Assembly (NCBI GenBank): GCA_050331695.1
Contig: JBHJGP010000031.1
Coordinates: forward strand, 1 to 64,000
Reading direction: 5' to 3'
Length of the DNA stretch: 64,000 nt
Origin: JBHJGP01 sp050331695
GTDB taxonomy: Bacteria > Pseudomonadota > Alphaproteobacteria > Geminicoccales > Geminicoccaceae
Shown here: positions 34,221 to 43,181 of the stretch, one piece after another
Position numbering within the stretch: position 1 is the first letter of the stretch
How the letters are laid out: each line of letters opens with the position of its first letter
Made by a program: the position numbers and the translations under genes
Notes under the pieces: generated by a model
Databases searched by the model: none
The model's input: the letters and a program-made list of their open reading frames with translations, nothing else
Told to the model about the DNA's origin: nothing

Positions 34221-35163
34221 CGTCGCCTTTCTCTTCCTTCACCACGCTTAAGGGTGGTGCCGCCGGTAGCGGCTCGGCCGAGGCACCGTTCGGCTTGATC
34301 GGCGCTGCCGATCGCGGTGCCAGTAATCCTATCAAACGGGCGACGGTGCTCCGCAGATCGAACCGGTGGACGACCATATCGATCATGCCGTGATCCAAGA
34401 GGTATTCGGCCCTCTGGAACCCGTCGGGGAGTTTTTCACGGATCGTCTGCTCGATCACCCGGGTGCCGGCGAAGCCCACAACCGCGCCTGGCTCAGCGAT
34501 CGCCACGTCGCCCAACATGGCGAACGACGCCGTCACGCCACCGGTGGTCGGATCGCTCAGGATGACGACGTAAGGCAGCTTCGCTTCCTTCACCAGCTGA
34601 ACACCGATCGTGGTCCGCGCCATCTGCATCAAGGAAAGCGTTCCTTCCTGCATCCGGGCGCCGCCTGACGCGGTGACGACGATGAAAGCCGCCTGCTGAA
34701 GGACCGCCAGTTTTGCCGCGCGAACCAGCCCCTCGCCCACTGCGGTGCCCATGGAGCCGGCCATGAAGGCGAAATCGACGACGGCGATCACCGCATGGCG
34801 CCCGTCGATCAGACCGTGGGCCGCCTGAACGGCGTCGGCGCTGGCGGTCCGGGCCTGAGCCTCCCGGTGGCGGTCAGTGTACTTCTTCCTGTCCCGGAAT
34901 TTCAGCGGATCTAGCGTCCCGGTAGGCAATTCAATCGTCTGCCAGCTTTCGGGATCGAACAGCTGCTCGAATCGGAACAGAGGTGAGACCCGCATGTGGT
35001 GGCCGCAGAGAGGGCAGACATGCTGGTTGGATTCCAGATCCCGGTGAAAGATCATCCGCTCACAGGCGGAGCACTGGGTCCAGAGATCTTCCGGAACATC
35101 CGCCCGGTCCCGGGCTACAAGGGCGCGGATGCGAGGGCGGACATAGTTGGTAAGCCAGTTCAA
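34201..35163 (-). CDS. accD: Acetyl-CoA carboxylase carboxyltransferase subunit beta
   Basis: A 320-residue AccD. The N-terminal zinc ribbon is C31-x2-C34-x15-C50-x2-C53. The carboxyltransferase core includes VTASGGARMQEGTLSLMQM and LSDPTTGGVTASFAMLGD, the acetyl-CoA-binding segment, and FAGTRVIEQTIREKLP. It transfers the carboxyl group from biotin to acetyl-CoA with AccA (not in the window). The C-terminal ~40 residues are a Pro/Ala/Glu-rich extension, common in the alphaproteobacterial form. It is placed between trpA and folC, as in many Alphaproteobacteria. Confidence 0.97.
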   Translation of the reverse strand: MNWLTNYVRPRIRALVARDRADVPEDLWTQCSACERMIFHRDLESNQHVCPLCGHHMRVSPLFRFEQLFDPESWQTIELPTGTLDPLKFRDRKKYTDRHREAQARTASADAVQAAHGLIDGRHAVIAVVDFAFMAGSMGTAVGEGLVRAAKLAVLQQAAFIVVTASGGARMQEGTLSLMQMARTTIGVQLVKEAKLPYVVILSDPTTGGVTASFAMLGDVAIAEPGAVVGFAGTRVIEQTIREKLPDGFQRAEYLLDHGMIDMVVHRFDLRSTVARLIGLLAPRSAAPIKPNGASAEPLPAAPPLSVVKEEKGDDAEPSD

Positions 35164-35168
35164 GAGCG

Positions 35169-35996
35169 CTATCCCCGGGCGCCGTGGACGGCGGCGGCGA
35201 ACTCGGCCACGGCCTCGATCACGCTTCCCACCAGTTCCGGCCTGGCGGCGCTGTCTCCATCCAACTGCTTTGCGATTCTGTCGACGAGCGCCGAGCCGAC
35301 AACGGCGCCATCGGCAATCCGCGCGATCTCGGCAGCCTGCGCCGGTTCGCGGATACCGAAACCGACCGCCACCGGTAGATCGGTGTGCGCCTTGATCCGG
35401 GCGACGGCCTGGCCGACCTGGTCGACGACCGGCGCCTTGGACCCGGTTGTTCCGGCGACGGAGACGTAGTAGACGAAGCCGCTCGTATTGCGCAGCACCA
35501 TTGGCAGGCGACCATTATCGGTGGTCGGCGTCGCCAGGCGAATGAAGTTGAGCCCCCGCTCGAGCGCCGGCAGACAGAGCTCCCGGTCTTCCTCGGGCGG
35601 CAGATCGACGATGATCAAACCGTCGACGCCGGTATTCTGAGCATCCTCCAGAAAACGGTCGCGGCCGTAGGCCAGGATCGGATTGAGATAGCCCATGAGC
35701 ACGATCGGCGTCTCATCGTCGACCTTGCGAAAACGCCGAACCAGATCGATCGTGCGCGTAAGCGTCATGCCTTTACCGAGCGCCCGCAGACTTGCCGCCT
35801 GGATCGCTGGGCCATCCGCCATCGGATCGGTGAACGGCATGCCGAGTTCGATGATATCGGCACCGGCCGCCGGCAGCTGGCGTAAGATCTCGAATGAGGT
35901 TTCCGGCTCCGGGTCGCCGGCGGTGAGGAATGTGACGAGCGCGCTTCGGCCCTCCGCCGCGAGGCCCGCGAAGCGCCGGTCGATGCGTGTGCTCAA
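35169..35996 (-). CDS. trpA: Tryptophan synthase alpha chain
   Basis: A 275-residue TIM-barrel enzyme. Catalytic residues are visible: the Glu in IIELGMPFTDPMADGP (about residue 51) and the Asp within the same segment. VYYVSVAGTTGSK and VGFGIREPAQA form the phosphate-binding site. It splits indole-3-glycerol phosphate to indole and glyceraldehyde 3-phosphate, passing indole to TrpB. It overlaps trpB by four bases and is followed by accD five bases later. Confidence 0.97.
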   Translation of the reverse strand: MSTRIDRRFAGLAAEGRSALVTFLTAGDPEPETSFEILRQLPAAGADIIELGMPFTDPMADGPAIQAASLRALGKGMTLTRTIDLVRRFRKVDDETPIVLMGYLNPILAYGRDRFLEDAQNTGVDGLIIVDLPPEEDRELCLPALERGLNFIRLATPTTDNGRLPMVLRNTSGFVYYVSVAGTTGSKAPVVDQVGQAVARIKAHTDLPVAVGFGIREPAQAAEIARIADGAVVGSALVDRIAKQLDGDSAARPELVGSVIEAVAEFAAAVHGARG

Positions 35997-37204
35997 AGTC
36001 GGATACCCTGGGCTTGCGCGACCGTGAAAATGTCTTTGTCACCCCGGCCACACAGGTTCATCACCAGGATATCGTCGCCGGTCATCTGAGGCGCGCGTTT
36101 CGTCACCGCGGCAAGCGCATGGGCCGGCTCGAGGGCTGGAATGATCCCCTCTAATTTCGAGCACAAGGAGAAAGCTTCCAGCGCCTCATCGTCCGTGACC
36201 ACGGCGATGTCCAGCCGGCCCTGATCCTTGAGCCAGGCATGTTCCGGGCCGACGCCCGGATAGTCGAGGCCGGCGGAAATCGAGTGCGGCTCAATCACCT
36301 GGCCATCCTCGTCCTGCAGCAGATAGGATTTGCTGCCGTGGAGCACGCCGGGCGATCCCGCCGCCATGGCCGCCGCGTGCTCGCCCGTATCGACACCATG
36401 GCCGCCCGCCTCGACACCAAGGAGCGCGACATCGGGATCGTCCAGAAAGGGATGGAACAGACCCATGGCATTGGAGCCGCCGCCGATGGCCGCGACCAGG
36501 AGGTCGGGCAGCCGGCCTTCCTTCTCCATCACCTGTTCGCGCACTTCCTCGCCGATGATCGCCTGAAAATCACGGACCATCGCGGGATAGGGATGGGGGC
36601 CGGCGACCGTGCCGATCAGATAAAACGTGTCGCCGACATTGGAGACCCAATCCCGAAGCGCCTCGTTCATGGCGTCTTTGAGTGTGCGTGATCCAGAGGC
36701 AACCGGCCGGACCTCGGCGCCCAGGAGTTTCATCCGGAACACGTTCGGCTGCTGGCGTTCAATGTCGCGCTCGCCCATGTAGACGATGCATTCGAGGCCG
36801 AAGCGGGCGGCCACGGTGGCGGTCGCGACCCCATGCTGGCCGGCGCCGGTCTCGGCAATGATCCGTTTCTTGCCCATCCGCCGGGCAAGCAGGATCTGGC
36901 CGATGCAATTGTTGATCTTATGCGCACCGGTGTGGTTCAGCTCGTCCCGCTTGATGTAGATTTTCGCGCCACCGAGGTGGTCGGTCAGCCGCTCGGCCAG
37001 GTAGAGTGGACTCGGCCGGCCGACATAGTCCTTAAACCAGCCGGCCATCTCGGCGGCGAAGCTCGGATCCTGCTTGGCCTCGCCGTAGGCCCGATCAAGC
37101 TCAAGGATCAGCGGCATCAGCGTTTCGGCGACATAGCGGCCGCCAAAGATCCCGAAATGGCCGTTCTCGTCGGGGCCTTGGCGAAGGCTGTTAGGAGCGT
37201 TCAT
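35993..37204 (-). CDS. trpB: Tryptophan synthase beta chain
   Basis: A 403-residue PLP enzyme. The Schiff-base lysine lies in NHTGAHKINNCIGQ (about residue 98), ETGAGQHGVATA gives the substrate carboxylate site, and GGGSNAMGLFHPF binds the PLP phosphate. It condenses indole and serine to tryptophan. Its ends overlap trpF (37201-37204) and trpA by four bases each, so the three genes are translationally coupled. Length and motifs match the major TrpB1 type. Confidence 0.98.
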   Translation of the reverse strand: MNAPNSLRQGPDENGHFGIFGGRYVAETLMPLILELDRAYGEAKQDPSFAAEMAGWFKDYVGRPSPLYLAERLTDHLGGAKIYIKRDELNHTGAHKINNCIGQILLARRMGKKRIIAETGAGQHGVATATVAARFGLECIVYMGERDIERQQPNVFRMKLLGAEVRPVASGSRTLKDAMNEALRDWVSNVGDTFYLIGTVAGPHPYPAMVRDFQAIIGEEVREQVMEKEGRLPDLLVAAIGGGSNAMGLFHPFLDDPDVALLGVEAGGHGVDTGEHAAAMAAGSPGVLHGSKSYLLQDEDGQVIEPHSISAGLDYPGVGPEHAWLKDQGRLDIAVVTDDEALEAFSLCSKLEGIIPALEPAHALAAVTKRAPQMTGDDILVMNLCGRGDKDIFTVAQAQGIRL

Positions 37205-37884
37205 TCGGTCGCTTGGGCCTCCTCGGCGCCCGCAAACTTAGGGATATGGGCCTGTTTGGCAGCGGCGATGAACCGGTGCAGAAGCACCGGATCCTTGATC
37301 CCCGGCTGCCGCTCCACGCCCGAGGCAGCATCCACTAGCGGCGCACGGGTGAAACGGACGGCCTCGTCAACATTATCGGGCGTCAAGCCGCCGGCAAGAC
37401 CCCAGCCCGGTTTGGTGCGCCAATCACCCAGAAGCGTCCAGTCGAAGGCGACGCCATGGCCGCCCGGTCGGCTGGCACCCTCAGGCGCCTTGGTGTCGAA
37501 CAGGATTCGTTCGACCAGGCCCCCATAGGCCTGCGCCTGGATCACCTCGTCCCCGGTTCGCACGCTGAGCGCCTTCCAAATACGCTCAAAGCCCCGTTTT
37601 GCAAGCTCGGCCAAACGGGCCGGTGTCTCCCGTCCGTGACATTGAATGATGTCGGCAAAGGGAGCGATCCGGTCCAGGGCTTCGTCATCGACATCGACGG
37701 TCACGGCAACGCAAGGCACACGGCCAGCCACGGCTTTGTGGATATCGGCTGCCAGCTTCTGGCTGACATATCGGGGAGAGCGCTCGAAGAAGATCATGCC
37801 AAGGTAATCGGCACCCGCCGCCACCGCGTCGTCCGCGTCGGCAGCCCTCGCCACGCCGCAGATCTTGACCAGCGGCGGACTCAA
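37201..37884 (-). CDS. trpF: Phosphoribosylanthranilate isomerase
   Basis: A 227-residue TIM barrel. The catalytic Cys is in VKICGVA at the N-terminus and the catalytic Asp in VAVTVDVDDE (about 62-64 region). IQCHGRE, AGGLTPDNV and DAASGVERQPGIKD form the phosphate site. It isomerises phosphoribosylanthranilate in the third step after chorismate. It overlaps pyrF and trpB by four bases on each side. Confidence 0.97.
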   Translation of the reverse strand: MSPPLVKICGVARAADADDAVAAGADYLGMIFFERSPRYVSQKLAADIHKAVAGRVPCVAVTVDVDDEALDRIAPFADIIQCHGRETPARLAELAKRGFERIWKALSVRTGDEVIQAQAYGGLVERILFDTKAPEGASRPGGHGVAFDWTLLGDWRTKPGWGLAGGLTPDNVDEAVRFTRAPLVDAASGVERQPGIKDPVLLHRFIAAAKQAHIPKFAGAEEAQATE

Positions 37885-38594
37885 GCGGCCTCCAATTGTC
37901 GGCGCAGGGATGCCGCCGCCCGGCCTGGGTCCGCCTCGGCGCTGATCGGCCGGCCGACAACCAGTATATCGGCGCCGGCCGCCTGGGCATCGCTTGGGCT
38001 CATGATCCGTTTCTGGTCTCCCGCGGATGCGCCGGCGGGGCGAATGCCGGGTACGACCAGACGGACGTCCGGGCCGGCGAGCCGGCGAAGGCGGGCGACC
38101 TCAAGGGGCGAGCAGACCAGGCCGCCGGCTCCCGCGCTCATTGCCAGTCCCGCCAAGCGATCGACCTGTCGTTCGGGCGCGTCGGTCACGCCGATGTAAG
38201 CCAAATCATCCCGGCCAAGACTGGTGAGTACGGTCACGGCGAGAATGATGGGCGCCTGGGGCAAGCTCTTGGCAGCGCTCACAGCGGCTTCGATCATGGC
38301 GGACCCGCCGGACGCGTGGACGGTGACATAGGCTAGATCGAGGCCCCGCAGCGAGGCGACCGCCGAGCCCACGGTGTTCGGGATATCGTGGAGTTTGAGG
38401 TCCAAGAACAAAGGCAGGCCGAGAGAGGCCAGGCGCTCAACGCCGGCCCGCCCCTGGGCCAGGAAGAATTCGAGACCGAGCTTCAGACCGTCGACATCCT
38501 GGGCAACCGTCTGGGCGAGTGCGAGGGCCTTATCGATCTCAGCTCGATCGATGGCGCAATAGAGCTGGGCCCTGGCGGCCGGTTGTAAGCTCAT
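37881..38594 (-). CDS. pyrF: Orotidine 5'-phosphate decarboxylase
   Basis: A 238-residue OMP decarboxylase. The catalytic DxKxxD array is in LFLDLKLHDIPNTV (about 62-75), with the first Asp in YCAIDRAE. PGIRPAG and VVGRPISAEADP form the phosphate and ribose site. I start it at the ATG at 38594 (MSLQPAARAQ), since the longer reading to 38747 overlaps the next gene's end. This is the first gene of the overlapping pyrF-trpFBA block, a known alphaproteobacterial arrangement. Confidence 0.95.
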   Translation of the reverse strand: MSLQPAARAQLYCAIDRAEIDKALALAQTVAQDVDGLKLGLEFFLAQGRAGVERLASLGLPLFLDLKLHDIPNTVGSAVASLRGLDLAYVTVHASGGSAMIEAAVSAAKSLPQAPIILAVTVLTSLGRDDLAYIGVTDAPERQVDRLAGLAMSAGAGGLVCSPLEVARLRRLAGPDVRLVVPGIRPAGASAGDQKRIMSPSDAQAAGADILVVGRPISAEADPGRAAASLRRQLEAA

Positions 38595-38691
38595 GAATTT
38601 GCTTTCATCCGTCTTTCGCGACCCAACCGGTCGAAGACGTTCTCGTCCTTGATTGCAGCCGCTTATAGCAGAGGCGGGGCGGTCATCAATG

Positions 38692-39846
38692 TCAGCTCGC
38701 CTCGGACCAGCGTTCCGGTTCCCCATCAGCCAGGTTGCGCCCTTCAAAAAGGACCTTCACGGATGAAAAATCCCGCTCGCCGGCGACGAGCATTGCCATC
38801 GCTTCGCCGAGCAAAGGCCCGAACTTGAAGCCATGACCGGAGAAGCCCGACAGGGCCAGATGCGTGCCCCATTGATCCAGTTGAAAGCGTTCGTCCGGCG
38901 CGACCGTATAGAAACAGCTTCGCCCGCCCGCAACGGCGTAACCGTCGACATCCGCCACCCGGGCCGCGAACAGCTCGAAAATCTGCTCGAGCTCACTCGG
39001 CACCGGCGTTCGGTTCCGGTCTGGATCGCCGGTCATGGTGAACCGATGGTCCCCCACCTTGAGTGGATGGCCGTCCACCGGCGGCACCGCATAGAAGCCA
39101 TTGCTGCGCCAGGCAACGCCGTCCAGCAGGATCGGCATATCGGCCCACGCGGCCTGGCGGTCGGCGGGGACCGTCACATCGATGTCCAGCTGACGGGACG
39201 GCGTCAGCACCGAGGCCAGTTCGGGAATCAAGCGCGGCGTCCAGGGGCCGGCCGCAGTCACGATCCACCCGGCTTCGAGCGTCTCTCCGGACCGCAGGCG
39301 GACGGTGCTCCGATCGGCGTCGACCTCGTCGACCGGACTGTTTGAGTGCAGGCCTATGCCTTTCTCAACGAGCCAGGCGTGCATGCCTTCCAAGATCCGG
39401 CGTGTCAGCAAAATGCCGCCGGTGGGCGTTGTCAGCCCCCATTCACCATCGCCAACGCGCAACAGCGGAAAGCGCGTCCGGAGCTCGTTGGCGTTTAGCC
39501 GCGCATGGGGGACCTCCATGACGGCCATGCTTTGTTCGGCGCCGGCAACCCACGGATCCTCACCGTCCGAGATGATGATCAGCCCGCGCTCAACGATCAG
39601 CCGTTCGCCCAAATCCAGCCACAGTTTCTCCCAGGCGGAAAAGGCGTCGCTGACCATGCGGGCATAGCCGTGCATCGGACCGTAGGGGTAACGGATGAGC
39701 CGCGTGGGTCCGATCGACGAGCCGTCGGCGTTGGGCAAGGCTGCCTGATCCAGGACCACGACGCGAAAACCACGTTTCGCCAGGGCCCAGGCGACCGATG
39801 TTCCCATGATGCCTGCGCCGACGACGATGACATCGTGCGCGCTCAA
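38692..39846 (-). CDS. Monomeric sarcosine oxidase/N-methyltryptophan oxidase-like flavoprotein
   Basis: A 384-residue DAO-family oxidase. The FAD dinucleotide fold DVIVVGAGIMGTSVAWAL opens the protein. GRSCFYTVAPDERFQLD carries the cysteine that covalently binds FAD in monomeric sarcosine oxidase, followed by LSGFSGHGFKFGPLLGE with the substrate-binding lysine. It would oxidise an N-methyl or secondary amino acid to the imine, releasing hydrogen peroxide. The substrate is not fixed by sequence. It sits between the lapA-like gene and pyrF, an unexpected member in an otherwise housekeeping string. Confidence 0.88.
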   Translation of the reverse strand: MSAHDVIVVGAGIMGTSVAWALAKRGFRVVVLDQAALPNADGSSIGPTRLIRYPYGPMHGYARMVSDAFSAWEKLWLDLGERLIVERGLIIISDGEDPWVAGAEQSMAVMEVPHARLNANELRTRFPLLRVGDGEWGLTTPTGGILLTRRILEGMHAWLVEKGIGLHSNSPVDEVDADRSTVRLRSGETLEAGWIVTAAGPWTPRLIPELASVLTPSRQLDIDVTVPADRQAAWADMPILLDGVAWRSNGFYAVPPVDGHPLKVGDHRFTMTGDPDRNRTPVPSELEQIFELFAARVADVDGYAVAGGRSCFYTVAPDERFQLDQWGTHLALSGFSGHGFKFGPLLGEAMAMLVAGERDFSSVKVLFEGRNLADGEPERWSEAS

Positions 39847-39906
39847 GAGCCGGATCTCACCAACAACAACGGCGCACCGGCCCGAACGCCACGCCGTCGG
39901 CCCTCA

Positions 39907-40275
39907 TCAGCGCGACGGCAGGGCCAGCGAGGTCCCGGTCGGCGTCTGGATCGTGTCCTTCGGTTGCTGCGCCCGCGCGGCAGCCTCTTCCTCGCGCTGG
40001 ATTTCCTGAACCCTTTGTTGACGCTCGCGTGCTGCCTCTCGCCGCTGCAGCTTCCAGGCCTGGTAGCGGGCGCCACTCGCGCCCAACCAGGCGATCGCGG
40101 CTCCAATCAAGCTGCCGAGAAACATGGCCATCAAAGCGACGCCGTAGATCGGCAGCTCCATGGTCTCCAAGCCCGGCCAGAGGGTCACATCCACCGGCTG
40201 CCGATTGAGCACGGCGAAAACGATCAGCACGACCGCGGCAACGGCAGCGATAATGAGCTTGAAAAGTGAGATCAT
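39907..40275 (-). CDS. LapA-domain inner-membrane protein
   Basis: A 122-residue protein with two membrane segments (FKLIIAAVAAVVLIVFAVLN and YGVALMAMFLGSLIGAAIAWL) followed by a basic, charged C-terminal helix (residues about 70-100) rich in Arg, Glu and Gln. The first segment is followed by NRQPVDVTLWPG, the conserved LapA (DUF1049) pattern. In enteric bacteria LapA/YciS helps assemble lipopolysaccharide. Location between ihfB and pyrF is the standard neighbourhood. Confidence 0.85.
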   Translation of the reverse strand: MISLFKLIIAAVAAVVLIVFAVLNRQPVDVTLWPGLETMELPIYGVALMAMFLGSLIGAAIAWLGASGARYQAWKLQRREAARERQQRVQEIQREEEAAARAQQPKDTIQTPTGTSLALPSR

Positions 40276-40305
40276 CGGCCGGGTGTCCTCTTTTGATATC
40301 CGGAT

Positions 40306-40632
40306 CTACTGGTTCAGCCGCAAGCGCAGCTCTTTGCCGGTCTTGAAATAGGGCACGCTCTTGTCCGGCACGTCGACCTCTTCGCCGGTCCGTGGATTGC
40401 GGCCGGTTCGTGCCGACCTTTTGCGTACCGAAAACGCGCCGAACCCTCTCAATTCGACCCGATCACCGCGGACCAGAGCCTGGGTGATCTCCTCGAACAC
40501 GGTCGCAACGATTTTCTCGACGTCCCGCAGGTAGAGATGCGGATTGGCGTCGGACAATCGCTTGATCAGATCGGATTTTGTCAAAAGCTGCCGCTCGAGT
40601 GCTGCCGTCGCTGTCGGTTTCGGTCGTGCCAT
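40306..40632 (-). CDS. ihfB: Integration host factor subunit beta
   Basis: A 108-residue HU/IHF-family protein. The core starts TKSDLIKRLSDANPHLYLRD, and GDRVELRGFGAFSVRKRSAR and GRNPRTGEEVDVPDK give the DNA-intercalating arm with its Pro. Immediately downstream of rpsA, as usual for ihfB. The annotated ATG gives a 16-residue N-terminal extension absent from typical IhfB, which begins at TKSDLI. A TTG at 40584 would give the normal N-terminus, so the start is uncertain. Confidence 0.94.
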   Translation of the reverse strand: MARPKPTATAALERQLLTKSDLIKRLSDANPHLYLRDVEKIVATVFEEITQALVRGDRVELRGFGAFSVRKRSARTGRNPRTGEEVDVPDKSVPYFKTGKELRLRLNQ

Positions 40633-40723
40633 GGAAGGTTTGAACGGTCAAGCGAGCTTGGAACGCCGGCTTCGGCGGCCCAAGCCCAAGGCTCAGCCAC
40701 CGAATGCCGGCGTCGCTGCAATC

Positions 40724-42460
40724 TTAAGAGTTGTTGTCGTCGCTGCCTTGTTCGCGCTCTTCTTGTTTCTGGCGGATCGCCGCGCCGAGAATATCGCCAA
40801 GAGAAGCGCCGCTGTCGGACGATCCGTATTCGGCCATCGCTTGCTTCTCGTCGGCCATTTCCAACGCCTTGACGGAAAGCGAAACCTTGCGTGAGGTCGG
40901 ATCGATGTTGGTCACCGCCGCATCGACCTTCTCGCCGACCGCATAGCGCTCGGGACGCTGCTCCTGACGATCCCTCGACAATTCCGACTTACGAATGAAG
41001 CCGATGGCACCGTTCGACGTCTCCACTTCGATGCCACTGTTGTTGACCGCGGTGACGGTGCAGGTCACCCGAGCACCGCGGGCCAAATCCGAGGTGGCCG
41101 ATTTGAACGGATCCTCGATTAGCTGTTTGATGCCAAGCGAGATGCGCTCCTTCTCGACATCGACATCAAGAACCACGGCCGTGACCTCGTCACCCTCATT
41201 GTAGCGCTGCACCGCCTCTTCACCCGTGACCTCCCAGTCGATATCCGAGAGATGCACCATGCCGTCGATGTCCTCGTCGATGCCGACGAACAGGCCGAAC
41301 TCGGTGATATTCTTGATCTTGCCGGTGATCTGAGTGCCAGGGGCGTGGCGCTCCAGGAAGGTATCCCAGGGGTTCTCCATGGTCTGTTTGAGACCGAGGC
41401 TGATCCGCCGTTTCTCGGAATCGACCTCCAAGATCATCACCTCCACCTCCTGGCTGGTAGAGACGATCTTGCCAGGGTGTACGTTCTTCTTGGTCCAGCT
41501 CATCTCTGAGACGTGGACCAGACCCTCGACGCCCGGCTCCAATTCGACGAAGGCGCCGTAGTCGGTGATATTCGTGACCCGCCCCGTCCAACGGGTGCCG
41601 ACCGGGTATTTGGCAGCAACACCATCCCAGGGATCGGCCTCGAGCTGCTTCATACCGAGCGAGATGCGCTGGGTTTCGCGATTGAAACGTATGACCTGAA
41701 CGTTGACCGACTGGCCGACGCTCAGAACGTCATGCGGATTGTTGACACGGCGCCAGGAGATGTCGGTCACGTGGAGGAGACCGTCGAGACCGCCGAGATC
41801 GACGAACGCGCCATAGTCGGTGATGTTCTTCACAACGCCTTCGATGACCTGGCCTTCCTTGAGCGTCGACAGGAGCTCGTCTCGCTGCTCCTTCCGGCTC
41901 TCCTCGAGCACGGCCCGCCGCGACACCACGATGTTGCCGCGCTTTCTGTCCATCTTCAGGATCTGAAAGGGTTCCTGCTTGTTTAGCAGGTGGCCGACGT
42001 CACGAATCGGGCGAATGTCGACCTGGGAGCCGGGCAAGAAGGCAACGGCGCCGCCGAGATCGACGGCGAAGCCGCCCTTGACCCGGCCAAAGATCGCGCC
42101 GTCGACCTTTTCGGTGCCGTTGAAAGCCTTCTCGAGGCGGTTCCAGCTCTCTTCCCGTCGGGCCTTGTCGCGGGAGAGGACGGCTTCGCCGCTGCGGTTC
42201 TCAAAACGCTCGACATAGACCTCGACCTCGTCACCGACCTTGACCTCGGCCGGTTGGCCGGGGGTCGAAAACTCCTTGATCGGCACACGACCCTCAGCCT
42301 TCAGACCGACGTCGACGATCGCTTCGTCATTGTCGATGCGAACCACCGAGCCCTTGAGAACGGTGCCCTCGATCTTGTCTTGCTCGCCGAGTGTCTCGTC
42401 CAGCATCGCGGCGAAATCCTCGACGGGCGGCGAATCGACGGCAGGCGTTGTTTCAATCAT
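40724..42460 (-). CDS. rpsA: 30S ribosomal protein S1
   Basis: About 578 residues with six S1 RNA-binding domains. Repeating motifs such as ITDYGAFVDLGGLDGLLHVTDISW, ITDYGAFVELEPGVEGLVHVSEMSW and ITEFGLFVGIDEDIDGMVHLSDIDW mark domains 3-5; RRGNIVVSRRAVLEESR is the classic linker of domains 2-3. I start at the ATG at 42460 (MIETTPAVDS). It is required for translation initiation on most mRNAs. It follows cmk by 86 bases in the aroA-cmk-rpsA order. Confidence 0.97.
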   Translation of the reverse strand: MIETTPAVDSPPVEDFAAMLDETLGEQDKIEGTVLKGSVVRIDNDEAIVDVGLKAEGRVPIKEFSTPGQPAEVKVGDEVEVYVERFENRSGEAVLSRDKARREESWNRLEKAFNGTEKVDGAIFGRVKGGFAVDLGGAVAFLPGSQVDIRPIRDVGHLLNKQEPFQILKMDRKRGNIVVSRRAVLEESRKEQRDELLSTLKEGQVIEGVVKNITDYGAFVDLGGLDGLLHVTDISWRRVNNPHDVLSVGQSVNVQVIRFNRETQRISLGMKQLEADPWDGVAAKYPVGTRWTGRVTNITDYGAFVELEPGVEGLVHVSEMSWTKKNVHPGKIVSTSQEVEVMILEVDSEKRRISLGLKQTMENPWDTFLERHAPGTQITGKIKNITEFGLFVGIDEDIDGMVHLSDIDWEVTGEEAVQRYNEGDEVTAVVLDVDVEKERISLGIKQLIEDPFKSATSDLARGARVTCTVTAVNNSGIEVETSNGAIGFIRKSELSRDRQEQRPERYAVGEKVDAAVTNIDPTSRKVSLSVKALEMADEKQAMAEYGSSDSGASLGDILGAAIRQKQEEREQGSDDNNS

Positions 42461-42546
42461 TATCAGTCCACAGCGGGGCTCAGAGGAGCCGGTTGAAGGT
42501 TGCACAAACGAAAGCAGCCCGCGCGACACGCCGGGCTTGGTCCAAA

Positions 42547-43179
42547 CTAGCCGATGATGAAGCTTCGCGCCCGATCCACCGCCTCCTCGACACTGATCTC
42601 ACTGGTATCGAGAAGGAACGCGTCTTCCGCCACGATCAAAGGCGACGCGGCGCGCTCCCGGTCACGCTGATCCCTGCGGCGAAGCTCCGCCAAAACCTCG
42701 TCATATATAGCCGCGCGGCCGCGGCGGTGCAACTGCTCCAGACGGCGCCGGGCCCGGACTTCGGCGGTTGCCGTGACGAAGATCTTGCGATCCGCATCCG
42801 GGCAGACCACCGATCCGATGTCGCGGCCGGCGAGCAATGCGCCACCGGCACTCGATGCGATGCGCCGCTGGAAGGGGAGCAGTGCTTCGCGGACCGGAGC
42901 GAGCGCGGCGACGGTCGAGGCCATCGCGCCCACCTCCTCATCGCTGAGTTCCGGGTGGTCCAGATCGGCGAGCGTCAAGTGGCTGGCGCTGTCCACGGCA
43001 CCGGCTGGGATTTCATCTCCCCCATCATCGCTCGGCCCGTCGCGTAAGAGCTTGTGAGCGACCGCGCGATAGAGAAGGCCTGTGTCCAGGAACGTCAGAT
43101 CCAGCTCGTCGGCGAGCCGCTTGCCGATGGTGCTCTTGCCGGAACTGGCCGGCCCGTCGATGGCAACGGTCAGAGCCAT
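42547..43179 (-). CDS. cmk: Cytidylate kinase
   Basis: A 210-residue (d)CMP kinase. The P-loop is IDGPASSGKSTIGKRLA (residues 7-23), followed by FLDTGLLYRAVA and GRDIGSVVCPDADRKIFVTA with the nucleotide-binding Arg/Asp residues. It phosphorylates CMP and dCMP. The start lies two bases after the aroA stop, so the two are translationally linked. Confidence 0.97.
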   Translation of the reverse strand: MALTVAIDGPASSGKSTIGKRLADELDLTFLDTGLLYRAVAHKLLRDGPSDDGGDEIPAGAVDSASHLTLADLDHPELSDEEVGAMASTVAALAPVREALLPFQRRIASSAGGALLAGRDIGSVVCPDADRKIFVTATAEVRARRRLEQLHRRGRAAIYDEVLAELRRRDQRDRERAASPLIVAEDAFLLDTSEISVEEAVDRARSFIIG

Positions 43180-43181
43180 CC

